64,000 bases of DNA from Erinaceus europaeus (GCF_950295315.1 NC_080175.1:89056161-89120160); one strand, 5' to 3'; shown: positions 22,661-32,214, numbered from the stretch's first letter. Notes: generated from the sequence alone by a model not told the origin. Numbers and translations: made by a program.

Positions 22661-22713
22661 CATTTTACCAATATAATGTGAGACTCAAAGAAAGTGGACA
22701 AAAGTGGACATGG

Positions 22714-22757
22714 TCTGGGGGTCGGGCAATAGCGCAGCAGGTTCAGCCCAGGTGGAG
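22714..22757 (+). mobile_element. SINE-A head fragment, 44 bp, with TSD
   Basis: Only the first 44 bases of a SINE-A are present (GGGGGTCGGGCAATAGCGCAGC containing the A box). The B box, body and tail are all missing. A perfect 15-bp direct repeat (caaaagtggacatgg) flanks it at 22699-22713 and 22758-22772. Confidence 0.75.
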
Positions 22758-22772
22758 CAAAAGTGGACATGG

Positions 22773-23261
22773 ACTCATGGGTTCATTAAATGTTAGTGAT
22801 GACTAAACAAACCCAGAGAGATTTTTCTAAACCTTTCACAGTATTTCCTTAAGCTCTTTTTTAAGCTTTGAAACTACCCAAATAAGAAAATGAAGATGCT
22901 ATATTGAAATGCGAGTGTAAAATCAAGTCAGTCAGAACTTGACTTAGAAGTGGTACTTCTTGAACCACAGATTTCAATGCCTAGGTATCTATATTTTCTG
23001 ATTTTACTTGAATATCTTATGTCCACATACACCGTATATTTTACATTTGCTTGTAGTGACCATATTATTTTAATTTACGTTTGTTTAAGTGTACTTATTT
23101 AAGGTTAATAACATGCATGCTCGAATTTGGTAGGAACTAGAGACGTATCATTTTTTTATAATACACTTTTTATTTTTGAAATCCACTCACCCTTTCTTCG
23201 TAAGTGACAACTTTGAATAAACTTGGCTGAAACAGAGGTAAAGTGATAAAGATTATAGTCA
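22773..23261. other. Unassigned
   Basis: No gene or repeat recognised. Confidence 0.6.
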
Positions 23262-23424
23262 GGTGGGAGAGACAGCATTATGGCAACGGAACAGACTTTC
23301 ATGCTTGAGGGTCTAGATCTGAGGTTCAGTCCCAGAATCACCATAAGGCAGAGCTGAGCAGACTCTGGTCTCCCACTCTGGTCTCTGTATTTCTTTAATA
23401 GAGCTAAATAAACATTTAAAAATC
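23262..23424 (+). mobile_element. SINE-C
   Basis: 'gggagagacagcattatggcaacggaacagactttcatgcttgaggg', B box (GGTTCAGTCCC), 'caccataaggcagagctgagcag', A-rich tail. Diverged but complete. Confidence 0.82.
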
Positions 23425-23451
23425 TTACTCTTACTCCCATTTTTTTTTTAA

Positions 23452-23824
23452 TCGGGGGTTGTGCGGTGACGCATTGGGTTAAGCTTTAGCACATGGCGCA
23501 ATATGCAAGGACCTGTGTGAGGATACTGGTTGGAGCTCCCGGTTCCCCATATGCAGGGGAGGGGGTCAGTTCACAGGCAGTGAAGCAAGTCTGCAGGTGT
23601 CTATCTTTATCTCCCCCTCTCTGTCTTCCTCTCCTCTCTGCATTTCTTTCTGCCCCACCCAACAACAACTACAGCAATAACAATAATGATAACAACAATG
23701 ATATACAACAAGGGCAACAAAAGGGAAAAATAATACCCTCAAAGAAGTAGTGGATTCACAGTGCAGGCACCAAGTCCGAGAGATAACCCTGGAGGCAAAA
23801 AATAAAATAAAATAAAAAATAAAA
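23452..23824 (+). mobile_element. A-long SINE, full length
   Basis: Head 'ggggttgtgcggtgacgcattgggttaag', body, CAACAA tract, then the 3' module ('ccctcaaagaagtagtggattcac', 'gcaggcaccaagtccgagagataaccctggaggc') and an AAATAAAATAAAA tail. The left arm of the module is mutated; the right arm is intact. The 85-codon frame at 23493-23750 is SINE sequence. Confidence 0.9.
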
Positions 23825-23921
23825 CATCAACATTTCTGCATCAAATTATTTCTTTGTGGAATTCAAGCTAACTTTATATTGATTGTTATTAGCACCATGT
23901 ATCATTAGAAAAATATTCTAG

Positions 23922-24185
23922 GGGGCCGGGCAGTGGCATACTCGGTTGAGCACACACATTACAGCATTACCTTGAGCACACACATTACAGCATTACCTTG
24001 AGCAAGGACCCTAGTCCAAGCAGGCAGTACTTAACCTGCAGGAGCAGACTTCACAAGCAGTGAAGCAATGAAGCAGTGCTGTGGGACCCCTTTCTCCCTC
24101 TCCCTCTCCCTCGCCCTCTCCCTCTCTTTTTCTTTCCCATACCTCTCAACTTCTCTTTCTCTACCCAAAATAAAATATATTCTCA
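23922..24185 (+). mobile_element. SINE-B with internal duplication
   Basis: Head 'gggggccgggcagtggcatactcggttgagc'. A 26-bp unit (ttgagcacacacattacagc...) is present twice at 23946-23971 and 23972-23997, between the A and B boxes, so box spacing is enlarged. Then 'cttcacaagcagtgaagc' twice-like, a (CCCTCT)n body and A-rich tail. Confidence 0.85.
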
Positions 24186-24224
24186 CAAAAGTTAAAATCA
24201 AAACATTTTAAAGAAGGCCATAGG

Positions 24225-24381
24225 GCCCAAGCAATGTGTACCGGGTTAAGTGCACACATTACCATGCAAGAGGAACCAAGTGTTAGCACCCATTCCCAAG
24301 GAAGAGCCGTGAAGCAGGTCTATAAATATCTATCTTTCTCTCTCTCTCACTATATATATCCTTTTCATTCAATTTCTATCT

Positions 24382-24447
<66 letters not shown>

Positions 24448-24560
24448 TGAAAGAGAAAAAAAGAAAGGGAGGAAGGAAGGAAGGGAAAAAATGACTGCAG
24501 TATGTTCATCCTGTGGGTACCAAGCCCCAGAAATAAACCTGATGGTAATACAAAATATTT
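24225..24560 (+). mobile_element. SINE-B/A-long-like copy split by (TA)n
   Basis: Head 'gggcccaagcaatgtgtaccgggttaagtgc', body, then (TA)n at about 24386-24444 and a GGAA-rich stretch, followed by a piece resembling the A-long module ('gggtaccaagccccagaaataaacctgatgg'). The 107-codon frame at 24376-24699 is the TA repeat read as Ile/Tyr. Confidence 0.65.
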
Positions 24561-24682
24561 TAAAAAATAGGAAAGCTATCAGGGGAGGGGATAGGTCATG
24601 GAGATCAGTGGTGGGAATTGTGTGGACTTGTACCCCTCTTATCCTATGGTTTGTTTGTGTCTCCTTTTCTAAATAAATAAAT
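24561..24682 (+). mobile_element. Element X, 3' end only
   Basis: 'aggaaagctatcaggggaggggataggtcatgg', 'ggtgggaattgtgtggacttgtacccctcttatcctatgg', AATAAATAAAT tail. Sits at the tail of the preceding SINE. Confidence 0.8.
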
Positions 24683-24689
24683 ATCACAA

Positions 24690-25178
24690 ACACAGTCAAT
24701 TTTCCACCCTCTCATATTAATTAAATAGTGATTTATATTACTACAATTTAATAGGTGTGTACATAAACACCATTCCCACCACCACAAGATTGTGTCCCAT
24801 CCCACCCACCCAGCCCCACTCCCATCCCCGCCATCCCAGGAAGCCTCATGTCCACCCAACCCCTCAGGAGAGGGTTTTTACTTTGGTGCCCTACTTTCCA
24901 TTTAGTCAGATCCTGCTTTTTAGTTTCCCTTTCTGATCTTCTTTCTCAACTTTTGTTGATGAGTGGGATCATCCCATACTCATCTTTATCTTTTTGACTT
25001 AGCTCACTTAACATAATTCCTTCTAGCTCTGACCAACATGGGTCAGAGAAGTTGAGTTCATTGTTCTTGATAGATATACCACAACTTTCTCAGCCACTCA
25101 TCTGTTGTTGGGCACCTGGGTTGCTTCCAGGTTTTAGCTATTATGAATTGTGCTGCTATGAAAGGGACTTTTCAAAGT
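24690..25178 (-). pseudogene. L1 3' UTR and ORF2 end
   Basis: Inverted L1. The 3' UTR ('ataaacaccattcccaccacc') is followed by the ORF2 end in the order seen in other copies: 'ctcacttaacataattccttctagctctg', 'gatataccacaactttctcagccactcatctgttgttggg', 'ttccaggttttagctattatgaattgtgctgc'. 5' truncated; no usable frame. Confidence 0.85.
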
Positions 25179-25235
25179 TAACCCACTTACCAAATAATGT
25201 GATGGTAACAATAACTATCCATTGTCTTCTTGAAC

Positions 25236-26312
25236 CCTAAGACAGCAGGAACCTCACATTTCCACTATAGAGCCTCTACTTCCCCCAGTCCTGGGACCCT
25301 AGGGTAGGGCCCACTTTCCCATATGCTTCTCCCAATTCTTATCAAATAATATTGCATCAGCTAATTCTTCTTCTTCTAGCGTTTGCCCTTCTTCCGTAGC
25401 CAGTCAACAGCGTCAGGTTGAAAGCTGTCAGGAGCTGCTTGTTGCTGACTTTGAAAGTGACTGGGATCCATGTGGATTCAGTCAGCTAGGAAGGATTGTC
25501 AGTTTCCCCAATGAATGGGTACTCACAGGATGCACCACGAGAAGGTCGATCCAATGCATCCCATTGCATCAGCTGATCACAACCTAATCAACACAACAAG
25601 TGCCACCCCAGCATGCTTCACTTCAGACTGTGTCCAGAGACTTCAGGTGTGGAATGACAACCCTTCAGCTTTCCTTCATCACCTTTCCTTTCCTTTCATA
25701 GTATTCTCTAACTCTATCCCAGGTAGTTCACTCCCTAAGAAAGTCACAACACCTAGATATAGACCAGGTTCTGTGAGAGAGAGCATATGTTCACACGTAT
25801 CCGTAAACTAGGGCAAATATATACCTGAAAGCAGTAGTACACTAGAGTTTAAAGTGAGTACCCCCCAACACTTTATCTTCACTATTCCATCCTTTGGGTC
25901 CATGATTCTTCAACAATTTGTTTGGCTTTGTATGTTAACTCTCTTTTCAGCCACCAGGTTCCAGATGCCATCAGGATGCCGGCCAGGCTACCCTGTACTG
26001 AAGACCCACCAATGTGCCCTGGAGCTCTGCTTCCCCAGAGACCCACCCTACTAGGGAAAGAGAGAGGCAGACTGGGAGTATGGATCGACCAGTCAACATC
26101 CATGTTCAGAGGGGAAGCAACTACAGAAGCCAGACCTTCCACCTTCTACAACCCACAATGACCCTGGGTCCATGCTTCCAGAGGGATAGAGAATGGGAAA
26201 GCTAGTGGGGAGGGGATGGGATATAGAAATTGGGTGGTGGGAATTGTGTGGAGTTGTAACCCCCATCCTATGATTTTGTTAATGTCTCCTTTCTTAAATA
26301 TAAAGAAAAGAA
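25236..26312 (+). mobile_element. Element X, long copy (interrupted)
   Basis: One of the longest X copies and, with 37975-39245, the best model of the family: 'cagcaggaacctcacatttcc', 'cccagtcctgggaccctagggtagggcccactttccc', then a Y insertion, 'cagcatgcttcacttcagac', 'ttcagccaccaggttccagatgccatcaggatgcc', 'gcttccccagagacccaccctactagggaaag', 'gtatggatcgaccagtcaacatccatgttcag', and the 3' end with 'ttttgttaatgtctcctttcttaaat' plus A-rich tail. The frames inside (up to 98 codons, both strands) are unrelated to one another and not conserved as reading frames in other copies. I cannot assign it to a named family. An L1-mobilised non-coding element or an aberrant L1 3' region are both possible. 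Confidence 0.75.
25366..25562 (-). mobile_element. Element Y, (GAA)n-tailed repeat
   Basis: About 195 bp. On the minus strand it starts near TGCATTGGATCGACC and ends GCAAACGCTAGAAGAAGAAGA. It is flanked by attgcatcagct at 25351-25362 and 25563-25574 (15 bp if one mismatch is allowed), so it inserted into X as a unit. A second copy at 41975-42171 is about 95% identical by eye. No stop-free frame spans it and I do not see a convincing A/B box pair. Family unknown to me. Confidence 0.8.
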
Positions 26313-26445
26313 AAGAAAATGATATCAGGGAAGGGGATGGAATATGGAATTCTGGTGGTGGGCATTGTGTAGAGTTATACCACTCTTATCCTATCATTTT
26401 GTCTGTGTTTTCTTTTTATCAATAAAAATTAAGGAAAAAAAGAAA
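26313..26445 (+). mobile_element. Element X, 3' end only
   Basis: 'atatcagggaaggggatggaatatggaattctggtggtgggcattgtg', 'cttatcctatcattttgtctgtg', AATAAAAATTAAGG tail. It directly follows the tail of the long X copy, same orientation. Confidence 0.8.
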
Positions 26446-26636
26446 ATGGTTTTCTTCTCATTCTTTAAATTACATATTATTTGTCTTGGTAATTAGGAGA
26501 TGCATCTCAAATTTTGATTGACACTAGGAAGTTGCTATGGATTACAGCTTTTAAATTTTATGTTTATTACTCAAAAATATCTCATGGGGGAGTAGGCTAC
26601 TAGGTGGTGGTGCACCCTGTATAGTATACATATTAC

Positions 26637-26933
26637 GGGAGTCAGGCTGTAGCGCAGCGGGTTAAGCGCAGGTGGCGCAAAGCACAAGGACCGGCATAAG
26701 GATCCCGGTTCGAACCCCGGCTCCCCACCTGCAGGGGTGTCGCTTCACAGGTGGTGAAGCAGGTCTGCAGGTGTCTATCTTTCTCTCCTCCTCTCTGTCT
26801 TCCCCTCCTCTCTCCATTTCTCTCTGTCCTATCCAACAACGACAACAATAATAACTACAACAATAAAACAACAAAGGCAACAAAAGGGAATAAAATAAAT
26901 ATTTAAAAAATATAAATAAATAAAAAATAAAAA
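26637..26933 (+). mobile_element. SINE-A, near consensus, young
   Basis: Complete and little diverged: head GGAGTCAGGCTGTAGCGCAGC, A box, B box GGTTCGAACCC, body, 'caacaacgacaacaataataac', tail. Perfect 14-bp TSD agtatacatattac at 26623-26636 and 26934-26947. The frames on its antisense strand (68 and 73 codons) recur in other copies and are SINE sequence. Confidence 0.96.
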
Positions 26934-27096
26934 AGTATACATATTACAATGTGCAAGTTCGAGTGCCTGGCCTCCATCTGCTCTGAGGAAGCTTCACAAG
27001 CAGAGAAGCAGTGCTGCAAGTCTCTCTCCCTCTATGCGTGACTCTGTTTCTGTCTCTTTGTCTCTCCATTTCTCCTTTCCTTCTCAATTTTTGTCC

Positions 27097-27226
27097 TTAT
27101 TTTACTTTTTTAACCAGGGCACTGTTCAGCTCTGGCTTATGGTGATGCATAGGATTGAACCTGTGACTTTGGAGGCTCAGGCATAAGAGTCTGTCTGCAT
27201 AACCATTATACTATCTACCCTCTGCC
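27097..27226 (-). mobile_element. SINE-C inside SINE-B
   Basis: Inverted SINE-C ('aaccagggcactgttcagctctggcttatggtgatg', 'aggattgaacctgtgac', 'ctgcataaccattatactatctacc'). Flanked by caatttttgtcc (27085-27096) and caatttctgtct (27227-27238), a TSD with two mismatches, hence older than the SINE-A at 26637. Confidence 0.85.
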
Positions 27227-27270
27227 CAATTTCTGTCTCTATAAAGAAAAAATAAAGGGTGAAAAAAAGT

Positions 27271-27832
27271 CTGTAGGAGTTGTGGATTATTTGTGCAGCT
27301 ACTGAGTCCTAGTAGTAACCTTAGTGTCACAAACAAAACAAAATATAAAAAAATGTTACATAGGAAAATGTTTAAGCATATACTAATGACTCATTCAATG
27401 AATAGTCAAAGAAAAATACTTAGAATTTGACATGCTTACCTAGATATGTGATTACTATTTTTTTGAATTGACTATATTTTGAATATAATTTAATTCCAGA
27501 TAAATATATTGAACATAATATGCAAGAGTATATATAGATATACATATACATATATCCATGAAATTGTTTATTTTAAAGAATTGCCTCATGCAATGACAGA
27601 GACTGGAGAAATGAAAGCCTGCACAATAAAGCAGGCAGCTGGACATGTAGGAATGATTTGACGCTATGATTCCAGTCTGAAGTTCTAGGATGCAGACAAG
27701 TTTTTTCCTTAAAAGACCTCACTCTTCATTTTACTGGATGAAATCTATTCACAACACGGAAGGTTTATCTATCTGCTTATGAAAAAAAAAACTGCAGATA
27801 TAAAAGTTATTCTAGTTTAAAAACTACTTTCT
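27271..27832. other. Unassigned AT-rich DNA
   Basis: TA-rich at about 27515-27560. No gene. Confidence 0.55.
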
Positions 27833-28029
27833 TTTACGAATTATTCTATTTTTGGGATAGAGAGCCAGAAATCAAGAGAGTAGAGAGCAATAGAGAGGGA
27901 GAGAGACAGAGAGACACCTGCAACACTATTTCACCACTAGCAAAGCTTTCCCTCTGCAGGTGAGGTCTGAGGAGCTTGAACCCAGGTGCTTCCTGAGCAT
28001 TCATCCAGGTGTTACACCACTTGTTCCTC
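27833..28029 (-). mobile_element. SINE-B with 15-bp TSD
   Basis: Inverted SINE-B: 'gatagagagccagaaatcaagagag', 'cacctgcaacactatttcaccactagcaaagctttccctctgcagg', inverted B box 'gagcttgaacccagg', head 'gttacaccacttgttcc'. Direct repeat taaaaactactttct at 27818-27832 and 28030-28044. Confidence 0.92.
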
Positions 28030-28272
28030 TAAAAACTACTTTCTAGACTGGCGTTTAACAAAATATCCAAGTATGGTGATTTGTTCAAGTTTGGATAACA
28101 TTAGTATCCTGATTTATATACACTCACGTGCCTAATATGTATTCCTAAATGATATGTGAAATTGCTCTGAATTCATCTTTCGTAACAGAATTTTACTAAC
28201 TTTTTAATTTTACTAACTCTATCCCCCTTTCTTCTCTTACTCTCTCCATTTAGGAAAGAAGGAAATATACCA

Positions 28273-28276
<4 letters not shown>

Positions 28277-28314
<38 letters not shown>

Positions 28315-28606
28315 GGTTTAATTGCTGGGCCTACACTACAAATACACTGCTTCTGGAGGCTGTTTTCCCCATTTTGTTGCCCTTGTTGTTGTTAGTGTTT
28401 GTTGCCATTGCTCTTGTGGGATAGGACAAAGAGAAAGCAAAAGAGGAGGGGAAGACAGAGGGAGAGATAAAGACACCTGCTTCACCCCTTAAAAAGTGAT
28501 CCCCCCACAGATGGGGAGCCAGGTGGTTCCAACAGGGATTCTTGACCTGGTCCTTGAGCTTAGCGCCATGTGCACTTAACCCGCTGCATTACCCACCTCA
28601 TCCATT
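28277..28606 (-). mobile_element. A-long SINE with (CT)n tail expansion
   Basis: A CT run (about 28277-28312) takes the place of the usual inverted A-tail. Then the inverted 3' module ('ccaggtttaattgctgggcctacactac', 'actgcttctggaggc'), 'cattttgttgcccttgttg', purine body, and the head to 'cgccatgtgcacttaacccgctgcattacc'. Confidence 0.85.
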
Positions 28607-29302
28607 CTCTAGTCATAGTTTCTTAGTTGGCATGCTTATACCCTAAATAGATCTCTAATCTGATAATAAGAATATGTGCTTATAGATGCTAGGTGGCAAA
28701 TGGAATTTTCTACCTAACTGGTTTCATAGTTAATACAAGTGTGGTATTTCCTGTGAGGTAGAGTAGACTTAGAGATTAACTGACTAACCATATTAACTCC
28801 TTGGCTGATAGATTGGGGATCATTATGTTAATGAGGAATCTAATAAAAGTCTCTATATGTGTGTGTCTCATATGAAATAGTAAATAAAAAGCAATGCCTG
28901 CAAAGGAGGAGGAGGAGGAGGAGAGCCTCTGTCATGCATGCATAGCAGGGCACATGTTGTAACCAGTGAACTACATTTGACCCGCCAAAACACTCACCTT
29001 TATTCTCACAAAGTTCTCCTTTTCATTGAATATCAATTCTTACCTAAATGTTAAGGCATAGGTTAAAAAGGCATAGGTTACTTGACTTCCTTAAGGTTAT
29101 GTATAATGTTTTTACATTGTTTTATGCCTATGCCATCCTTTTTTTTTTTTTTAGGTTTATGAAAGAAACTGTGTTTAGACAATGCACCCTTGTTTGGGAC
29201 CTAGCCAAATGAACAATTCTGAGTTGATGAAGGTCTTTACTTTATATAATTAACTTTCTGACCTTTTTAGCATCTAGCATTCCAACTATATTCTTGAATA
29301 TA
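28607..29302. other. Unassigned; (GGA)n patch
   Basis: A (GGA)6 run lies at about 28904-28922 and a SINE-like head scrap follows it ('gcagggcacatgttgtaaccagtg'). A T13 run lies near 29141. No gene. Confidence 0.5.
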
Positions 29303-29305
29303 TAT

Positions 29306-29590
29306 ATTTTTTAATATTTATTTTATTTATTTATTCCCTTTTGTTGCCCTTGTTGTTTTATTGTTGTAGTTATTATTGTTGTTGTCGTTGTTGGATAGGA
29401 CAGAGAGAAATGGAGAGAGGAGGGGAAGACAGAGAGGGGGAGAGAAAGACAGACACCTGCAGACCTGCTTCACCGCCTGTGAAGCGACTCCCCTGCAGGT
29501 GGGGAGCCGGGGTTTGAACCGGGATCCTTATGCCGGTCCTTGTGCTTTGCGCCACCTGCGCTTAACCCGCTGCGCTACAGCCCGACTCCC
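29306..29590 (-). mobile_element. SINE-A, near consensus, young
   Basis: Complete inverted copy ending 'gcttaacccgctgcgctacagcccgactccc'; inverted B box GGTTTGAACCGGGATCC. Short flanking repeat tcttgaa at 29292-29298 and 29591-29597, extended with one mismatch. Antisense frames of 80 and 60 codons are SINE sequence. Confidence 0.93.
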
Positions 29591-29597
29591 TCTTGAA

Positions 29598-30346
29598 AAT
29601 ATTTTATTAGTGAGTTAATAGTGGTTTAAAATACTATAATTTGGGAGTTGGGCGGTAGTGCAGCAGATTAAGTGCAGGTGGAGCAAAGCGCAAGGACCCG
29701 GTGTAAGGATCCTGGTTCGATCCCCCACCTCCCCACCTGCAGGGGAGTCCCTTCACAAGAGGTGAAGCAGGTCTGCAGGTGTCTATCTTTCTATCCCTCT
29801 TTCTTTCTTCTCCTACTCTCTCCATTTTTCTGTCTATCCAATGACATCAATAACAACAATAATAACTACAACAATAAAACAACAAAGTCAACAAAAAGGG
29901 AATAAATAAATATTTAAAAAATACTGTAACTGAGGTATAGTTACACATTCTACCCACCACTGCCCCACAACAATACCCACCAGATTTATCATAGCGTCTT
30001 AGAGACGAATTAACTTATTTTTTTAAATTGTCTTATCCACCAAGCCTGTGCACATCCAGTCATTGTATTTAACATGTGAACAAAACCAGCGAGTAGTTGC
30101 CTTTCATCTTCTTACTTCACTAAGAAAACTTCCTTGAAGTTCCATCAGTTTTTATCCCAAAGGACATATTATCCATCGAACATATACCCCGTAACTTGTT
30201 TACCCAATCTGTTGATGGATGTTTATACATTGTTTTTATAACTTGACTATTATAAATAATGCAGCTATGAAGTTAGGGGTGCATATGTCCCTTTGAATTA
30301 GTGTTTTCATGTCCTCTGGATATATGTCCAACAGTGTTGACTATAT
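29598..30346 (-). pseudogene. L1 3' UTR and ORF2 end (older type), interrupted
   Basis: Inverted L1: tail side 'attagtgagttaatagtgg', then a SINE-A insertion, then 'acattctacccaccactgcccc', 'gaagttccatcagtttttatccc', 'acttgtttacccaatctgttgatggatg', 'gactattataaataatgcagctatgaa', 'tcctctggatatatgtccaac'. These are L1 ORF2 3'-end landmarks of a different, more decayed lineage than the copy at 24690. Confidence 0.75.
29642..29918 (+). mobile_element. SINE-A
   Basis: Full length in the L1 tail: 'gggagttgggcggtagtgcagcagattaagtgc', B box GGTTCGATCCC, body, tail. Flanks aaaatactataa (about 29628) and aaaatactgtaa (about 29918), TSD with one mismatch. Confidence 0.9.
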
Positions 30347-30850
30347 TCTTTCTTCTCACTTTATTAAGAAAATGATTTATAGAACAGTTGTTTACCCATG
30401 GCTGCAGTTTCTTACCTCCCTGAGATAGATGTCTGTACACTGCTTCCACCATGAAACCAGTCCCTCATTACCATCTAACACTGAATCCCCAAGGCCCCCA
30501 CCTCCACTCCCCCTAGTTGAGAGGCCTTTGCATTACTGTAACATACTTCATCTAGTCCAGCTTACACTTTGTGACTCTTTCCTTCCCTTGCCTTTTAAGT
30601 GAAATCATCCAGTATGTGTCCTTCTTCTTCTAACTTATCTCACTTAATATGATTTCTTCAAACTTTATCCAAGATGTGGAAAAGGAGAGTTGATCATTTC
30701 ATAGAGCTTACTAGAATTCCATCATTATGGAATTCTAGTAAGCTCTATGAAATGATCTAGTTTCTTAACCACTCATCTCTTGGTGGATATTTGGGTTGCT
30801 TTTAGGTTTTGGCTGTTACACACTGCTGTTATGAGCATAAGTGTACATAC
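30347..30850 (-). pseudogene. L1 3' UTR and ORF2 end carrying a palindrome
   Basis: Second inverted L1 tail next to the preceding one: 'ttgtttacccatggctgcagtttcttacctccctgagatagatg', 'cttatctcacttaatatgatttcttc', then the palindrome, then 'agtttcttaaccactcatctcttggtggatatttgggttgc' and 'gctgttatgagcataagtg'. No open frame. Confidence 0.8.
30692..30757. repeat. Perfect 31-bp inverted repeat, 4-base loop
   Basis: Left arm 30692-30722 (begins gatcatttcatagagcttac), loop CATT 30723-30726, right arm 30727-30757, the exact reverse complement of the left arm. It sits where other L1 copies read 'gagtagtattccattgtgtatataccac', so the right arm replaces L1 sequence. Confidence 0.97.
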
Positions 30851-30945
30851 ATCTCTTGCTTTCTCTATCTCCCTCTGCCTTTTTTATTTCTCTCTGTCTC
30901 TTTCCAGTAAGTAAATGAATAAATAATATCTTTAGAAAAATGAAG
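30851..30945 (+). mobile_element. SINE-B tail fragment
   Basis: CT-rich body end ('atttctctctgtctctttccagtaag') with 'aaatgaataaataatatc' tail; head missing. Confidence 0.5.
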
Positions 30946-31535
30946 ATGATCAGCCTTATGAAATAACTGAGTCCTTTTGTACAATGGTAAACTAAACAGA
31001 GAGAATAATGTCTGTTTATATGTATATGTGTATTTTGTAATTCATGAATATGTATGTGTTCTATAATTCTTGTTGGCTTTGTGAGTTCTGTAATGGAGTG
31101 AATATGATGTCATTTAAAAGCAAACTTCAGTTACCCTTTTCACCTTGTGAGCAACATAACCCTAACAAAAGCAAATCCATTTTCATTATCAGTATCTGGA
31201 GATATTTAAAACTCTAGCAGACTTTGATAATCTATTTTGTTTCAATTTAATTTATTTTATGGCATTCTGAATTCTGACCTAATCATTTCACTGGGTTGTT
31301 TTTCATTCGTATATTTGAAATTTTACATAGTTTGAAATTGTCTTAAAATTCTTTTTGATTCTTTAAATATGGTTGTTATATCACACATTTAAATCATTGC
31401 TATCTAACCAGAATGTTCATTAGATTTCTCTTCAATTAATATTGAAGAACCATAAACTAGTGATGGCACTGAGAATTTCAATGATGTTTACTTCCTCTGA
31501 AATTTAAGGACTGGTGTATGAAAGTGGAATATATA

Positions 31536-31594
<59 letters not shown>

Positions 31595-31920
31595 CTATGT
31601 GTGTGTGTATATATATATATGTAGAGAGAGAGAGAAAGAGAAAGCATATATTTTGTGAAATGGAAAAATAATAGAGAAGTTTAATGTTATCTTAGACTGC
31701 ATTTACAGTAGCCAATCTTCCATTTGTCTTCATATTTCTATAAAAGTAGTTATAAGTGCCTGAATAGTATGTGTTTTAAACATGAACAATCATATTACAG
31801 TTTGCATACTTTAAAAATTCAACCTACTTTATACAATTGAAACATTATCAAATCATATACTTAACAGATGCAATCTAAAGTTACTCCAAATTGTTGGGAA
31901 AACAATAAAAACTTTCTAAG
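30946..31920. other. Unassigned; (TATATG)n microsatellite
   Basis: A hexamer repeat (atgtat) runs through about 31541-31592, flanked by TA runs and followed by a GA run (31623-31643). No gene. Confidence 0.7.
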
Positions 31921-32212
31921 TGGGAGTCAGGTGGTAGTGCAGTGGGTTAAGCACACATGGCACAAACCTCAAGGACTGATTGATATAAGGATCCCGGTTT
32001 GAGCCCCCGGCTCTCAACCTGCAAGATAGTCTCCTCACAAGCGGTGAAACAGGTCTGCAGGTATCTATCTTTATCTCCTCCTCTCTGCCTTCCCCTCCTC
32101 TTTTCATTTCTCTCTGTCCTATCCAACAATGATGACATCAATAACAATAACAATAATAACTACAATAGTAAAACAACAAGGGCAACAAAGGGAATAAATA
32201 AATATTTTTTAA
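31921..32212 (+). mobile_element. SINE-A
   Basis: Full length: 'gggagtcaggtggtagtgcagtgggttaagc', B box GGTTTGAGCCC, body, CAACAA tract, tail. It has the 4-base insertion 'gatt' before 'gatataaggatcc'. Frames of 63-96 codons here are SINE-derived. Confidence 0.9.
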
Positions 32213-32214
32213 AA

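Larger units (their letters stand above)
26592..27270 (+). mobile_element. SINE-B host, twice interrupted
   Basis: A plus-strand SINE-B: 'ggctactaggtggtggtgcaccctg' at the left, then a SINE-A insertion (26637-26933), then 'aatgtgcaagttcgagtgcctgg...gaggaagcttcacaagcagagaagcagtgctgc', then a SINE-C insertion (27097-27226), then 'atttctgtctctataaagaaaaaataaa' as the tail. A region resembling the A-long module may follow to about 27340. Confidence 0.85.

Noticed and set aside
24386..24444. Self-complementary (TA)n runs as cruciform-forming palindromes
   Set aside because: Any TA run is trivially palindromic, so I did not count these as structured features.
25236..26312. Element X as an LTR or solo LTR
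   Set aside because: Copies share one poly(A)-ended 3' end, have variable 5' ends and lack TG...CA termini, which fits retroposition and not an LTR.
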